From: an uncultured Campylobacter sp.
GTDB taxonomy: Bacteria; Actinomycetota; Actinomycetes; Mycobacteriales; Mycobacteriaceae
Reading direction: 5' to 3'
Length of the DNA: 14,255 nucleotides
Assembly: GCA_946221035.1 (NCBI GenBank)
Contig: CAMIME010000052.1
Coordinates: 1 to 14,255 of the forward strand
A program made the translations under genes and the position numbers. Below, one piece after another: positions 1 through 6,847 of this stretch. Positions within the stretch are counted from its first letter, which is position 1; each line of letters starts with the position of its first letter. Under the pieces are notes generated by a model. The model was not told the origin of the DNA. It saw nothing but the letters and a program-made list of their open reading frames with translations, and made no database searches.

Positions 1-662
1 GGCTTGGGAGCTTCCGGGGCGGGCTTGGGAGCAGTCTTGAACTCGAGGTTGACGGCGACCTTGCTGTCTTCAATCGGCTTGCCCACCTCATAGCTGGCGC
101 CGAAGATGTCTACACCGAACTCGGTCATTTTGGTCGGGGTGAACACGAGTTCCTTCTTGCTGCCAGCGACGGGCTTCGGAGCTTCCTTCACCTCAAAGGT
201 GACGATAGGCTTATCGTCACCGGTGGAGGTGGTGGGCTCGCTTCCCGGCATGCTGCCCTTGCGGGTGTAGTCGGCCTGCAGTTGACCAGTGTTTCCGTTG
301 ATCACAATCTTGAAGTCAGACATCTTGATGTCCATGGCACCCTTGTGGCCCACGATGCTGATCGCACCGTCGAGGTCGATGGTGCCCTCACCCTTGTCGT
401 TCAGGGCGGTGTCTTTGGTGTTGACAGGGAGTCTGAAGTCGATGAGCTTGCCGTCCTTCTCCACTTTTTCCGCGCCGTCGGTGGTGGTGATGGCGCCAGC
501 GACGAACGGGGTCTGCACGTAGCGCAGGAAGGATTCCTTGATGTTCCAAGTAGCGGCGCCAGACTGGATTTCCGGAGCGGCGGCGGACGCGGCCGGTGCG
601 AGAAGCGATGTCGATCCCACGGCGGCAGCTGTGAAGAGAGCGAGAGTAGAGGTGCGAGACAT
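1..662 (-). CDS. htaB: HtaB-like haem-binding surface protein (3' end outside window)
   Basis: The gene starts at ATG 662-660 and runs off the window start after 220 codons, with AAAGGA a few bases upstream as ribosome site. Residues 1-28 look like a Sec signal peptide ending ...APAASA. Residues ~35-208 form one HtaA (CR) domain. It keeps the three positions shared by such domains: Tyr48 in SFLRYV, His106 in IVGHKGAMD and Tyr191 in GASYEVG. In studied HtaA domains the equivalents of the first Tyr and the His take part in haem binding. From ~210 the chain turns into a Pro/Lys/Ala/Glu linker (APKPAPEAPK), presumably leading to a C-terminal membrane anchor not visible here. The position after htaA-hmuTUV matches htaB in C. 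glutamicum and C. diphtheriae, so the symbol rests on synteny plus the single domain. ChtA/HtaC-type relatives are the alternative. It likely takes haem at the envelope and hands it to HtaA or HmuT. Confidence 0.85.
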   Translation of the reverse strand, partial: MSRTSTLALFTAAAVGSTSLLAPAASAAAPEIQSGAATWNIKESFLRYVQTPFVAGAITTTDGAEKVEKDGKLIDFRLPVNTKDTALNDKGEGTIDLDGAISIVGHKGAMDIKMSDFKIVINGNTGQLQADYTRKGSMPGSEPTTSTGDDKPIVTFEVKEAPKPVAGSKKELVFTPTKMTEFGVDIFGASYEVGKPIEDSKVAVNLEFKTAPKPAPEAPK

Positions 663-691
663 CCGAGTTCCTTTCTCGATGGTTGCGAGTG

Positions 692-721
692 ATCCTAGTG
701 GATTAGGTAATGCTTACCTTA
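692..721 (-). promoter_or_regulatory. DtxR-like iron box and candidate -10 of htaB
   Basis: Bases 703-721 read TTAGGTAATGCTTACCTTA and match 15 of 19 positions of the DtxR consensus TTAGGTTAGSCTAACCTAA. On the minus strand a candidate -10, TAGGAT, lies at 697-692, just downstream of the box, about 30 bases before the htaB start. A repressor bound here would block the promoter. htaB therefore probably has its own iron-repressed promoter apart from read-through from hmuV. The -10 is the weaker part of the call; no clear -35 was seen. Confidence 0.75.
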
Positions 722-722
722 T

Positions 723-741
723 GAAAGTTAGGTTTACCTTG
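723..741 (-). promoter_or_regulatory. Second, weaker DtxR-like element upstream of htaB
   Basis: The core AAGGTAAACCTAAC (740-727, minus strand) differs by one base from AAGGTTAACCTAAC in front of htaA (5598-5585). The full 19-mer matches the DtxR consensus at only 11 positions, but the inner half matches well. Its centre is 20 bp (about two helical turns) from the centre of the stronger box at 703-721, as for two protein dimers on the same DNA face. It could instead serve another haem- or iron-responsive regulator. Confidence 0.4.
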
Positions 742-769
742 TCACCCTTAGGGGGTGGTGGGGGTAGCC

Positions 770-1534
770 TTATCGAGCGCTGGTGGCCGCGGCGGGAGAG
801 ACGAACACGCGGCCGTCGAATCGAGAAACAGCGATAGGCCAGTCGTAGACATCGCTGAGCACGTCGGCTGAGTACACCTCGTCCACCGGGCCGGAGGCGG
901 CCACTGTTCCGGATTTCAAGCACACGACACGGTCGCAATAGCGCGCTGCGAGCTGGAGGTCGTGCAGCACCACGACTACTGCCACGCCCTTCGCAGCCAA
1001 CCCACGGACTACGCCCATGGTCTGCTCCTGGAAGCGAACGTCCATGGCTGCGGTTGGCTCATCTAGAAACACCACAGGCGTCTGCTGTGCTAGCACCCTG
1101 GCAAAAGCTGCGCGCGCCCGTTCGCCGCCTGAGAGTGTCACCACCTCTCTGTCTTGCAGGTGCGTTATACTGGTGGTTTCCAAGGCTGCGTTGACAATCG
1201 CGGCATCGTCGGGCCCGGCGCCCCACGGGTGGCGCCCCATCTCCACCACATCGCGGACCAGGAACGAGAACGCCACGCCTACGTCCTGCAGCATCACGGC
1301 TCGCGTGCGGGCAAGCTCAAGCGCGCTACTAGCTGCGGCGTCCTTGCCCCCAACTTCCACTCGTCCTGCGGCTATGGGGATGTCGCCTGAGAGGGCGGCA
1401 AGGAGTGTGGACTTGCCCGCACCGTTCGGGCCGATAAGCCCGGTCACTTGGCCAGCATGTGATTCCATAGTCACGCCGTTGAGAATCGTGCGGCCTTGCT
1501 TGATCACGGTCACGCCGTGTGCGCGGATACTCAC
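770..1534 (-). CDS. hmuV: Haem ABC transporter ATPase HmuV
   Basis: This is the 254-residue ATPase that powers haem import through HmuU. Motifs in order: Walker A GPNGAGKST (35-43), Q-loop Gln83, signature LSGGE (134-138), Walker B VVFLDE (154-159) and H-loop His191. The GRHPW stretch near 100-104 is typical of iron/haem/B12 importer ATPases. The start is GTG 1534-1532, whose GTGA overlaps the hmuU stop. The frame stays open far upstream, but that part lies inside hmuU and has no transporter features; a start here gives the usual family length. The overlap implies translational coupling with hmuU. It is the last gene of the htaA-hmuTUV unit, with 107 bp to htaB and no convincing terminator between them. 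Confidence 0.93.
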   Translation of the reverse strand: MSIRAHGVTVIKQGRTILNGVTMESHAGQVTGLIGPNGAGKSTLLAALSGDIPIAAGRVEVGGKDAAASSALELARTRAVMLQDVGVAFSFLVRDVVEMGRHPWGAGPDDAAIVNAALETTSITHLQDREVVTLSGGERARAAFARVLAQQTPVVFLDEPTAAMDVRFQEQTMGVVRGLAAKGVAVVVVLHDLQLAARYCDRVVCLKSGTVAASGPVDEVYSADVLSDVYDWPIAVSRFDGRVFVSPAAATSAR

Positions 1535-2574
1535 AGCTCGTGGTTCTTTCGCAACATCTGCCGCAGCAGGATAAAGAAGGTGGGTCCACCGATAAGCGCG
1601 GTAAAGATACCAATGGGCAAGTCGGCGAATGGGATAACGGCGCGGGCAAAAATGTCCCCAGCACTGATGAGGAGCGCTCCACCCAAGGCGGAAGCTGGCA
1701 GCAGAACCACGTTTGAAGGGCCAATCGCAGTGCGCACGATGTGGGGAACCACGAGCCCGACAAAGCCGATTAAACCGGCGAATGACACTGCCGCCGCTGT
1801 CAGCAATGTCGAGAGCACAATCGCCGCCATCCGCAGCCGAGAAACGTTGATGCCTACATGCTGGGCAGCTTGGTCCCCGAGTGCGAGGATGTCTAGTCTG
1901 CGCCCCAGTAGCATAGCGAGGGCGAGGGTCACAACCACGAGACTCGCCACAGCCCCGGTTTGCGCCCAGCTCGCACCGGCAAGTGTGCCCATCTGCCAGA
2001 AAATGATTTGCTCGCGGGCGGTAGTGGGGGCCATGAACGTCAGTAGTGCAATCATTGCGCCGCAGATCGCGTTCGCGGCGATGCCCACAAGGATGAGGCT
2101 GAGCACGCGCACCTTCCCTCCGGAGCGTGAGAGCTGGTACACCACGGTGGCGGCTATCGTCCCGGAGACGAAGGCGAAAACCGGCACCGTCATCGTGCCG
2201 AATGCATTGAAACCGAACACCAGCGCCGTTGCCGCGCCTACTCCGGCGCCAGTGTTCACGCCGATCACGCTCGGTTCCGCAAGCGGGTTGGCAAACACGG
2301 CTTGCATGAGCGCTCCACCCACGCCCAACGCAGCCCCGACGAACAAGCCGAGCACAAGCCGGGGCAGGCGAATCTGCCACACCACCGATGCATCCAGAGT
2401 TGTGGCGGACATTGGACCTGCAGCGATGATCGGCCATATCTCACCGGGCGCGAGCTCGAACTGGCCCACTAAGACGGATGCCACTGCGGTTGCCACTAAC
2501 AGCGCCGTTGTTACCGCGAAAAGAATGACTCGGCCACGGCGGCGGGTTTGAAAGGCGGACAACTGGGAGCTCAC
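1531..2574 (-). CDS. hmuU: Haem ABC transporter permease HmuU
   Basis: This 347-residue FecCD/BtuC-type inner-membrane permease forms the haem channel. A basic N-terminus (RRRGR, 11-15) precedes the first helix (~16-38). The family block RLPRLVLGLFVG (69-80) is followed by NPLAEPSVIGVNTGAG (96-111). The segment LALGDQAAQHVG (230-241) precedes the cytoplasmic coupling helix that contacts the ATPase. GLIGFVGLVVPHIVR (267-281) and DLPIGIFTALIGGPTFF (318-334) are typical of the C-terminal half. Nine or ten helices can be drawn. The start is GTG 2574-2572, overlapping the hmuT stop as GTGA, the same arrangement as at the hmuU/hmuV junction. Haem as substrate is inferred from the neighbouring HmuT and HtaA, because the permease family also carries siderophores and cobalamin. 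Confidence 0.94.
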   Translation of the reverse strand: MSSQLSAFQTRRRGRVILFAVTTALLVATAVASVLVGQFELAPGEIWPIIAAGPMSATTLDASVVWQIRLPRLVLGLFVGAALGVGGALMQAVFANPLAEPSVIGVNTGAGVGAATALVFGFNAFGTMTVPVFAFVSGTIAATVVYQLSRSGGKVRVLSLILVGIAANAICGAMIALLTFMAPTTAREQIIFWQMGTLAGASWAQTGAVASLVVVTLALAMLLGRRLDILALGDQAAQHVGINVSRLRMAAIVLSTLLTAAAVSFAGLIGFVGLVVPHIVRTAIGPSNVVLLPASALGGALLISAGDIFARAVIPFADLPIGIFTALIGGPTFFILLRQMLRKNHEL

Positions 2575-3632
2575 TCGCCCTCCCCATAAAGGGCGTGGGC
2601 GGCGCGAAGCAAGAGTTCACCAGTTTGGGGACCAAAGGCTAACGAGTCGCCGTCGGGGAGCGAAAGTACCCGCTTGTGCTGGCCAGCTGTTGTTTGAGCG
2701 ACGCCGGGGCGCTGCAGCAGGCCCTCCACATCGCCGGTGGATTTGAGCCCGCCATTCATCATCACAAACACTTCCGGGTTGACCTCGGCGAGGGCCTCCG
2801 GGCTAGCGGGGGATGAGGTGCCGATGCCATGTTGCGTGTTCACATCCACGCCGCCAAGTGCCTCAATTAGATCTTGGGTGCCGTCCTCGCCGCCCAGGAG
2901 GTAGAACACGCCGCCAGTGCCGCGGGCATAGAGGAAGGACATACGCAGCGGCTCTTCCGGCTTGACGGCCACGATCGCGGCGAGGGCTTCATTCAATTCC
3001 CGCTGGCTGCGCTCGGCGAGCAGCCGGCCAGCCTCCGGTTCGCCTACCACGGTGGCGACGTTGATGATGTCCTGCGCCATCGACGCCATCGAACGAGTCG
3101 GTTCCATCACCACCGTGGTCACACCTGCCGCGCGGATTTGGTCGATGGCCTCGAGGGGGCCGACGGAGTGGTCCACAATAACCAGGGTTGGCCGGAGGTT
3201 CAGGATGGCTTCGACGTTCAGGGAGTGCCCGTTTTCGGTAACTACGGGCAGATGACTTAACGACGCTTCGGCCGAACTCACCGTCCGCCCCACAAGATTG
3301 TCCGCTAGCCCAACCCCGCGTAGCGTCTTCGTGTAAGAGCCGTATATGTCGAGAGCCAGGATACGGGAGGTGTCAGTGACCGTAACGTTGTAGCCGTCTG
3401 CGTCCGTCAGTTCCACCGGCAGTGCGTTCTGCCGCGGCACGTTCACTGGTTCCACTTCAGAAATCTCGGTGACCATGGCTACACCTTGAGCCTGGCGTGG
3501 ATCACCCGCCTTCTCAAGCGATTCTGCGAGTTGTTGTGTCTCCACCTGCACCGGGTTATCCCAAGCAGCGCAACCGGTGAGGGCCAGGGTCGCCGCCAGT
3601 GCGGCTGAGGTAAGGGTTTTCTTGATGGTCAT
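2571..3632 (-). CDS. hmuT: Haem-binding lipoprotein HmuT
   Basis: This 353-residue periplasmic-binding-type lipoprotein delivers haem to HmuUV. The signal peptide ends in lipobox LTGC with Cys21 as the lipid site. The mature part is a class III substrate-binding fold, with haem-pocket candidates His136 (NGHSLN) and Tyr235 with Arg237 (FLYARG). As I recall them, His136, Tyr235 and Arg237 are the numbers reported for the axial ligands and supporting Arg of C. diphtheriae HmuT, so the identity with haem rather than siderophore binding is well supported. The start ATG 3632-3630 is chosen because it gives a proper lipoprotein signal and has GGAGAG about 8 bases upstream; the open frame before it lies in htaA. 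It is 14 bp downstream of htaA and has no visible promoter of its own. Confidence 0.95.
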   Translation of the reverse strand: MTIKKTLTSAALAATLALTGCAAWDNPVQVETQQLAESLEKAGDPRQAQGVAMVTEISEVEPVNVPRQNALPVELTDADGYNVTVTDTSRILALDIYGSYTKTLRGVGLADNLVGRTVSSAEASLSHLPVVTENGHSLNVEAILNLRPTLVIVDHSVGPLEAIDQIRAAGVTTVVMEPTRSMASMAQDIINVATVVGEPEAGRLLAERSQRELNEALAAIVAVKPEEPLRMSFLYARGTGGVFYLLGGEDGTQDLIEALGGVDVNTQHGIGTSSPASPEALAEVNPEVFVMMNGGLKSTGDVEGLLQRPGVAQTTAGQHKRVLSLPDGDSLAFGPQTGELLLRAAHALYGEGE

Positions 3633-3646
3633 GGCGTCTCTCTCCG

Positions 3647-5551
3647 TTATGCGGTCATTGCGAACCTGGTCAGGGCGCCACCGGCACCGATAAGCGAAGC
3701 GGCGAGCAGCAGGAGTTTGGAGATCGTAGCGTCGTCCCACCCGCCGATGGCAGCGGGGTCATTTCCTGTCACATTTTTAATCTGGAACTTGCCGCCTTCA
3801 GGCTGTTGCGCCGAGGCCACAGTTTCGGCGTCCTCCACGTTGTCGAAGACAGAACCGGCAGCGGGGGAGTTACTTCCAGTCACCGAAGTGCCGAGCTTTG
3901 CCTGCGCATCCGAACCGCCACTACGTAGTTTGGCAGCGTCGCTTGCGAGGCCGCCTTTGCCAGTTGCCGCCGCCATATTGGCGCTGCCCTGGCCCTGCGC
4001 GCAGTTGGCGGTGCCGCCGAGTTGGGCATTAAAGCTGATCGGGTCCAGAGGATCGCCAGGCGGGTAGAACTGCCCAAAGGCCTCCGCGCCAACGTCAGTG
4101 AGCGATGCGGTGGCGGTGCCGGATGCTGCCGAATCAGTGATGTTGAGATCGGTGAATGAGAGGTTCGCGATCGCGATGCGTCCGAAGTCGTTTGCTTTCC
4201 CCTCGGTGCTATTCGATGAGGCGTTGAGAATGATCTGCCCGCTGTTGCCGTTGAATTGGATCTCCATGTTTGAAAAACGCGTGTCCAAGACACCGCCATG
4301 GCCGGTGAAGCGGATGGTGCCCGGAAACAGAATGGAGCCGGAACGCGCCGCAGTATCGACGGCGCCGGCGTTTCCGTTGAACGTAAAACCGCTACCGTCA
4401 TCGCCCACGCCAGTCAGTTCCCATGCGCCTTTGGCAATGTTGCCGCGGATGTAAGTGCGGAAGGATTGGCGCACGCCCCATCTCGCTTCTGCGCTGGTAA
4501 CACCCCGGGATGTAGCCGCGGCGCAAACGCCGTCCGCGGACCCGTTAGTAGCCGCTCCATTTCCTGCTGGCGAGCCGCCCGAAGCCCCCGTGGAGCCTGG
4601 AGTTCCTGCGGTCGGCGTATTGCCTGTCGTTTTGAGGGGCGCGGCAACCCCGGAACGTCCCGAGGCCACTGGTGCTGCTGGTGCTGGCGGAACGGCCGAA
4701 GCTGCCACAGGCGCAACGGCCGCAGCAGCAGGCGCCGCTGGTGTAGGTGGGGCGGGGTTCACGCGGTTATAGAGGGAATCGCCGCTCTTTAGCAGATTCT
4801 CTGTATTCACTAGCAGGCCATTGACCTCGATGAGTGTGTCGTTGACCTCCGCGAGCAAACCAGCGGCTCCGGTTGGGGTCTTCGATCGGTTCGCGGTGGC
4901 CGTACCACCGGCGCCGTCTCCGAGAGATAGCTCAATGTTGAGCGGATCGAGCGCCTCTCCCGCTTCATAGAAACCGCCGAAAATCTCCGCGCCGTTGGAG
5001 GTGAGGGATACTGTGCCTGAGATTGTGGTGTGGGCAGCGGAGAAGTCGGGTGCCTGGGCTAAGGCAATGGTGGCGAGCGTTTCCTGGCGCCCCTCCCGCA
5101 CGGTGCCGGTTGCGTCCATCCCCTCGAACTTGCGCGAGATGTAGTCCACCCGGAGCTCCCCTTGGGTTCCGTCGATTACCACGGTTGGGTTACGCAGCAA
5201 CATGTCGAGTGCCCCATTGTGGCCGGTGAAATGCACCTCCCCTGCGAAAGTAATTTGGCCCGACGCTGTAGAGCTGATCGTGGAGGAGTCAAGGGGGAAT
5301 TGGAATGTGTTCCCCGAACGGCTCGCGCCGCCCCCAGTTGTGATCGTGCCTTTAGCTACGCCAGTTTCAATGTATTTTCGGAAGGATTCTCGCACGCCCC
5401 AGCTCATGGTCGCTGCGGACACCGTTCGGTGAGTAGTGGCGGCCTGTGCCGCGGTATGGGGGGATGCAATCAGAGTGGGACCGAAAGCGATAGTGGTGAA
5501 CGTGAGGAGACAGGCAGCGGTGGCTGACACGCATACTTGGCGGATGTTCAT
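3647..5551 (-). CDS. htaA: HtaA, two-domain cell-surface haem receptor
   Basis: This 634-residue protein starts at ATG 5551 with GAGGGA just upstream. A signal peptide (1-37, ending AQA) is followed by two HtaA domains. CR1 spans ~46-212 with Tyr60 (SFRKYI), His111 (FTGHNGALD) and Tyr195 (GGFYEAGE). CR2 spans ~350-512 with Tyr367, His418 (FTGHGGVLD) and Tyr496 (QFYPPGDPLDP). The CR2 residues keep the spacing I recall for the haem residues Tyr361/His412/Tyr490 of C. diphtheriae HtaA. Between the domains are a short possible helix (228-262) and a low-complexity Pro/Ala then Gly/Ser/Thr linker (266-340). A hydrophobic segment near 611-627 anchors the C-terminus. Two cysteines, 343 and 517, flank CR2 only and could form a disulfide. 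HtaA takes haem from host haemoproteins and passes it to HmuT. It is first in the iron-regulated htaA-hmuTUV operon. Confidence 0.95.
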   Translation of the reverse strand: MNIRQVCVSATAACLLTFTTIAFGPTLIASPHTAAQAATTHRTVSAATMSWGVRESFRKYIETGVAKGTITTGGGASRSGNTFQFPLDSSTISSTASGQITFAGEVHFTGHNGALDMLLRNPTVVIDGTQGELRVDYISRKFEGMDATGTVREGRQETLATIALAQAPDFSAAHTTISGTVSLTSNGAEIFGGFYEAGEALDPLNIELSLGDGAGGTATANRSKTPTGAAGLLAEVNDTLIEVNGLLVNTENLLKSGDSLYNRVNPAPPTPAAPAAAAVAPVAASAVPPAPAAPVASGRSGVAAPLKTTGNTPTAGTPGSTGASGGSPAGNGAATNGSADGVCAAATSRGVTSAEARWGVRQSFRTYIRGNIAKGAWELTGVGDDGSGFTFNGNAGAVDTAARSGSILFPGTIRFTGHGGVLDTRFSNMEIQFNGNSGQIILNASSNSTEGKANDFGRIAIANLSFTDLNITDSAASGTATASLTDVGAEAFGQFYPPGDPLDPISFNAQLGGTANCAQGQGSANMAAATGKGGLASDAAKLRSGGSDAQAKLGTSVTGSNSPAAGSVFDNVEDAETVASAQQPEGGKFQIKNVTGNDPAAIGGWDDATISKLLLLAASLIGAGGALTRFAMTA

Positions 5552-5585
5552 AGTTCCCTCGGAGGTTTTGGAAAACAACACATTG

Positions 5586-5604
5586 TTAGGTTAACCTTAG
5601 CTAA
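5586..5604. promoter_or_regulatory. DtxR-like operator between htaA and the divergent membrane-protein gene
   Basis: The bases TTAGGTTAACCTTAGCTAA match 16 of 19 positions of the DtxR consensus, the best match in the window. A second register on the minus strand (5599-5581) also fits well over its inner half, so two overlapping sites are possible. The operator lies in the 89-bp gap between two divergent genes and could repress both when iron is replete. Confidence 0.8.
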
Positions 5605-5611
5605 CTAAGGT
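5594..5611. repeat. Perfect inverted repeat overlapping the htaA operator
   Basis: ACCTTAG (5594-5600) and CTAAGGT (5605-5611) are exact reverse complements separated by 4 bp. The half-sites point the opposite way from those of a DtxR box, so this may be a by-product of two overlapping DtxR sites or a site for a second regulator. Confidence 0.6.
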
Positions 5612-5640
5612 AAGGGTTGCGAAATAAAGGGGGTGGCCCC

Positions 5641-6075
5641 ATGGCCGCTAGCTCTCTCGATGAACCGGTGACTGAGTCGATTCCAGTTGCTCCTGCTGAG
5701 GGGCAGGAGAAGATGGGTTACCTAGCCCGATTCGCCACGTGGGAGCGCGCGCTCATCGCGCTGGTCGTAGGCGTGATCGCGTTCGGAGGGGCTACGGGCA
5801 ACATCTGGGTGGCATTTCCTGCCTGTGTGGTGATGGTGGCTACCATCTTTGGGCTGGCCGCTACGCCACGCCGGAAGCACTCGGTGCACCGAGTGGACAA
5901 GCGTGCCGGGGTGATCCTCGGGGTAGCTTGGGCGGCCGTAGTTATTGTCATTGCGCTCGTGCTTTTCTTTGTTCCAGCTAGTCTCGCGCTTACCGGAGGG
6001 GTGGCCGCAGCGTTGCTGGCTGCGGCCGTGGTATGGGGTGCGATCGCGTACGCGGACCGCCCCGCACACAACTAA
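5641..6075 (+). CDS. Small four-helix membrane protein of the haem locus, function unknown
   Basis: I do not recognise the family. The 144-residue product has an acidic, Pro-rich N-terminus (1-34) and four hydrophobic stretches near 36-53, 56-74, 89-111 and 114-137. The loop at 75-88 is strongly basic (PRRKHSVHRVDKR), which places it, and therefore both ends, in the cytoplasm. That loop holds two histidines, 80 and 83. The start ATG 5641 is preceded by AAAGGGGG at good spacing; a TTG 24 bases upstream in the same frame is less likely. The gene is divergent from htaA across a DtxR-like operator, and its TAA overlaps the hmuO stop by 4 bp. The position between two haem-iron genes suggests an iron-regulated role in haem handling, but nothing in the sequence names a substrate. 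Confidence 0.85.
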   Translation: MAASSLDEPVTESIPVAPAEGQEKMGYLARFATWERALIALVVGVIAFGGATGNIWVAFPACVVMVATIFGLAATPRRKHSVHRVDKRAGVILGVAWAAVVIVIALVLFFVPASLALTGGVAAALLAAAVVWGAIAYADRPAHN

Positions 6076-6728
6076 AATCCGCGGCTTTCGGAAAGGTCGC
6101 GGAATACCGCCTGGTTCAAGTCGAAAACATGCTTCGCCGTCTCGATCAGTCGCACGCGCTCATCCCCTGTGAGCTGCATCGCATCCAGTGACGCCTTGTA
6201 TTGGGCGCGGTAGGGCGGGATTTTGCCGACGGCAGAAAAATCGTAAAAGTGCAGCTCATCCTCGGTGAGCTCGTACTCTTTCCGGAAGACGCGGGCGAGC
6301 ACCTGCCCGCCGGCAATATCACCGAGGTAGCGCACGTAGTGGTGTGCCACGACCTCCGGGCCATTGTCTGCGCCCAGCGAATCCAGCTCCGCGGCGTAGC
6401 GTTTCGTTGCTTCCAGCGGCTCTGCATCGCGCCAGTTTCCGCCGGTCAATGCTTCGAGGTCTTCCGTTATGGCCACAACCCGCTCGAGGCGCTCGTCGGC
6501 AATAAGCGCAACTCCGGGATGTTTAGACGCCCTGCGAACTGCCGCCTCCAGTGCGGAATAGATGTAGAAGTACTGCAATGTCAACTCAGCCACCGCACTG
6601 CGATCCAGTTGGCCTTTGCCCAGAAGCGCCATGAAGCGCGAGTTTTCTGCGCTCTCGTGCGCCGTCGCAGTCTGCTCCTTGAGGGCGACCGAGAGCATTT
6701 CGCTAGCTGTGGGAATGGTCGTGGTCAT
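6072..6728 (-). CDS. hmuO: Haem oxygenase HmuO
   Basis: This 218-residue cytoplasmic enzyme opens the haem ring oxidatively to biliverdin, CO and Fe2+, releasing iron from imported haem. His24 in TATAHESAE is the expected proximal iron ligand (His20 in C. diphtheriae HmuO). The distal helix has HHYVRYLGDIAGGQVLAR (129-146) with Gly136, Asp137 and Gly140, matching the family residues that let oxygen bind and activate. Length and motifs are those of a full, active enzyme. The start ATG 6728-6726 has GGAGG five bases upstream. It is transcribed alone from an iron-box promoter. In C. diphtheriae and C. glutamicum, hmuO lies away from hmuTUV; here it is one gene away from htaA. Confidence 0.96.
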   Translation of the reverse strand: MTTTIPTASEMLSVALKEQTATAHESAENSRFMALLGKGQLDRSAVAELTLQYFYIYSALEAAVRRASKHPGVALIADERLERVVAITEDLEALTGGNWRDAEPLEATKRYAAELDSLGADNGPEVVAHHYVRYLGDIAGGQVLARVFRKEYELTEDELHFYDFSAVGKIPPYRAQYKASLDAMQLTGDERVRLIETAKHVFDLNQAVFRDLSESRGF

Positions 6729-6761
6729 GATGCCTCCACAAGATCGGGACGTTCTAAGATC

Positions 6762-6791
6762 ATTCTATAGGATAGGCTTACCTTACTTCAA
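6762..6791 (-). promoter_or_regulatory. hmuO promoter with embedded DtxR-like box
   Basis: On the minus strand, -35 TTGAAG (6791-6786) and -10 TAGAAT (6767-6762) are 18 bp apart. The spacer is almost wholly filled by a DtxR-like box at 6785-6767, TAAGGTAAGCCTATCCTAT, matching 15 of 19 consensus positions. Bound repressor would directly block polymerase. The predicted transcript start near 6755 leaves a leader of under 30 bases. Known hmuO promoters are also switched on by haem-sensing two-component systems (ChrAS/HrrAS); I could not define such a site here. Confidence 0.8.
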
Positions 6792-6847
6792 TTTGGGTGG
6801 TGCTAGATCTCTTTCGCCAACCAATGCGATGTGGAACACTGGCATGC

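Larger units (their letters stand above)
5583..5611 (+). promoter_or_regulatory. Candidate promoter of the 144-residue membrane protein
   Basis: A -35-like TTGTTA (5583-5588) is followed after 17 bp by a -10-like TAAGGT (5606-5611). The DtxR-like box lies in the spacer, as expected for a repressible promoter. A transcript start near 5618 would leave a leader of about 23 bases containing the ribosome site. This is a motif-based call only. Confidence 0.45.

Noticed and set aside
1..32. Short direct repeat GGCTTGGGAGC at the window edge
   Set aside because: It encodes repeated Ala-Pro-Lys units of the HtaB linker; low-complexity coding sequence, not a separate element.
727..769. Possible terminator between hmuV and htaB
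   Set aside because: Only a 5-bp stem (CACCC/GGGTG) without a following T-run on the minus strand; too weak to call.
1535..2437. Upstream extension of the hmuV frame, giving a 555-residue product
   Set aside because: The extension is out of frame inside hmuU, is Arg/Cys-rich and lacks transporter features. The GTG at 1534 gives normal length and a GTGA overlap.
1496..2551. Plus-strand open frame of 351 codons opposite hmuU
   Set aside because: Mirror frame of a clear FecCD permease; Ser/Thr/Ala-rich with no recognisable domain.
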